Shown here in pieces: positions 23,965 to 24,642 of a DNA stretch of 24,642 nucleotides. The DNA is from an uncultured Corynebacterium sp. (GTDB taxonomy: Bacteria; Actinomycetota; Actinomycetes; Mycobacteriales; Mycobacteriaceae). A program made the position numbers and the translations under genes. Positions within the stretch are counted from its first letter, which is position 1; every line of letters begins with the position of its first letter. The notes under the pieces were generated by a model that searched no databases, was not told where the DNA came from, and saw nothing but the letters and a program-made list of their open reading frames with translations. The stretch spans positions 1 to 24,642 of the forward strand of contig CAMILJ010000011.1 in assembly GCA_946222625.1 (NCBI GenBank), in the 5' to 3' direction.

Positions 23965-24498
23965 ATGAGTTTTTCCGCATCTCAGCGTCGCGGCTTCGCG
24001 CTGCTCCTCGCCGTGGTTACCGCTGCGGTGTTGATTCTGACGCTGAAGCTGCCGGGGGTTATCCTCGCCGCGTTTGTGTGCGCAGCGCTGTGGCTCTTTG
24101 CCGCCGCCCGCCCCAACGCCTCGGAACATGCAGCGCTGCGGGCTTCCATTGCGCTCACGGTGGAGGACATCACGGGAGTGCTTGAGGACTACGCGACGTT
24201 TGCCACGAGCGACGACGCAGAGTCCCTCGCCGACCGCACGTTGCACCGCCCGGCGCTTGCCGACGCCGACTGTGCCAACCCCGCCATCGAAGCCTTCCAC
24301 TACGAGATGCATGGCGCGCAACGCTTCTTGCGCCGTCTCGATGCCCGAGTGAATTCGCCGAATGCCGAAACCAGCGAGCTTGAATCCCTGCTCAAGGTAG
24401 CCGATGAACGCGCCGCCGAGCTCAAAGAAGCCTGGCTCGCCGCCCGCCGCGCTGCCTTGGCTTTGGGTACCAATTACAAAAGGGGGGACGGCGATTAA
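23965..24498 (+). CDS. Small membrane-anchored protein, unrecognised
   Basis: I do not recognise a family for this 177-residue protein. Two hydrophobic segments near the N-terminus (about 10-28 and 30-48) form a hairpin anchor. They are followed by a cytoplasmic-looking, Ala/Glu-rich helical domain (51-172) with heptad-like stretches at the end (ETSELESLLKVADERAAELK), suggesting a coiled coil. It begins 21 bases after the Gly/Cys-tailed gene and may be co-transcribed with it. The -10 box at 23952-23957 also allows its own leaderless transcript. Its stop overlaps the end of the convergent dapF. Genes of this kind next to dapF occur in other corynebacteria, as far as I recall, but no role is known to me. 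Confidence 0.75.
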   Translation: MSFSASQRRGFALLLAVVTAAVLILTLKLPGVILAAFVCAALWLFAAARPNASEHAALRASIALTVEDITGVLEDYATFATSDDAESLADRTLHRPALADADCANPAIEAFHYEMHGAQRFLRRLDARVNSPNAETSELESLLKVADERAAELKEAWLAARRAALALGTNYKRGDGD

Positions 24499-24642
24499 AG
24501 TGACGTTTCACCAGTTGCCACGATGCGCGAAGGGCCCGTCAGCGTGGAACCGTCCTCGGTGATTTCTACGTCTACCTGGCCGCCGGGGACGATGACGTGG
24601 ACGCTGCCGGTGATGCGGGAGGCGTCGGCAAGCGCGGCGCAG
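24495..24642 (-). CDS. dapF: DapF, diaminopimelate epimerase, C-terminal end (truncated by window)
   Basis: Only the last 48 codons and the TAA stop are in the window; the gene continues to the right. The visible residues include ITGSVHVIVPGGQVDVEITE and LTGPSRIVATGE, the conserved C-terminal beta strands and the GPS/A-R-V-ATGE ending of DapF. The enzyme interconverts LL- and meso-diaminopimelate for lysine and peptidoglycan synthesis. The catalytic cysteines lie outside the window. The end overlaps the stop of the convergent small membrane-protein gene by a few bases. Confidence 0.88.
   Translation of the reverse strand, partial: CAALADASRITGSVHVIVPGGQVDVEITEDGSTLTGPSRIVATGETSL

Noticed and set aside
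23437..24321. 294-codon open frame on the minus strand
   Set aside because: It is antisense to two rightward genes with better starts and -10 boxes; Arg/Gly-rich composition suggests a shadow frame.
1..24642. CRISPR array, tRNA, rRNA, IS element or prophage
   Set aside because: No regularly spaced repeats, cloverleaf-like sequence, transposase or integrase frame was seen by eye.

Overview
This window is a stretch of chromosome from a Corynebacterium species, at genus-level confidence. The evidence is the gene order nrdR-divS-lexA-sugR-ptsI plus fruK-ptsF-ptsH, the N-terminus of SugR, the mycobacterial-type AhpC/AhpD cysteine pattern, moderately high GC, and many genes whose -10 box ends only 6-8 bases before the start codon, as in leaderless corynebacterial transcripts. 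I see no IS element, prophage, CRISPR array, tRNA or rRNA. Most of the window is conserved core genome.

Layout. (1) 1-3750: the C-terminal part of a DUF3516 RNA/DNA helicase, an orphan PfoR-like PTS-IIC membrane protein, a small unknown protein and a VIT/CCC1-family metal transporter. (2) 3780-6290: an oxidative-stress unit. ahpC-ahpD runs leftward and is divergent from oxyR, with a recognisable ahpC promoter between them. (3) 6304-11355: a membrane protein with a Gly/Asn/Tyr-rich N-terminus, divergent from the long DEAH helicase gene hrpA. (4) 11352-13290: an SOS/dNTP-control unit, nrdR and divS leftward and lexA rightward, around a promoter region with LexA-box-like sequences. (5) 13290-19943: the sugar PTS control and fructose unit. 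SugR (DeoR-type repressor) is followed by EI (ptsI, leftward) and then fruK-ptsF-ptsH rightward. (6) 19944-20244: a gene-free segment with an unusual density of inverted repeats. (7) 20245-24642: uraA and hflX leftward, two unrecognised rightward genes (one with a Gly/Cys-rich tail), and the 3' end of dapF on the minus strand.

How the parts work together. EI (PtsI) and HPr (PtsH) pass phosphate from PEP to the fused fructose EIIABC (PtsF). FruK phosphorylates the resulting fructose-1-phosphate, and SugR probably represses the set. OxyR would control AhpC, which AhpD re-reduces. LexA represses itself and the cell-division inhibitor DivS, and NrdR lies just behind divS.

The least explained items are the inverted-repeat-rich spacer at 19944-20244, the 84-base imperfect hairpin at 6198-6281, the palindrome inside the ahpC promoter spacer, the orphan PfoR-like protein and the Gly/Cys-tailed protein. 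Nothing here is clearly a previously undescribed multi-gene system.
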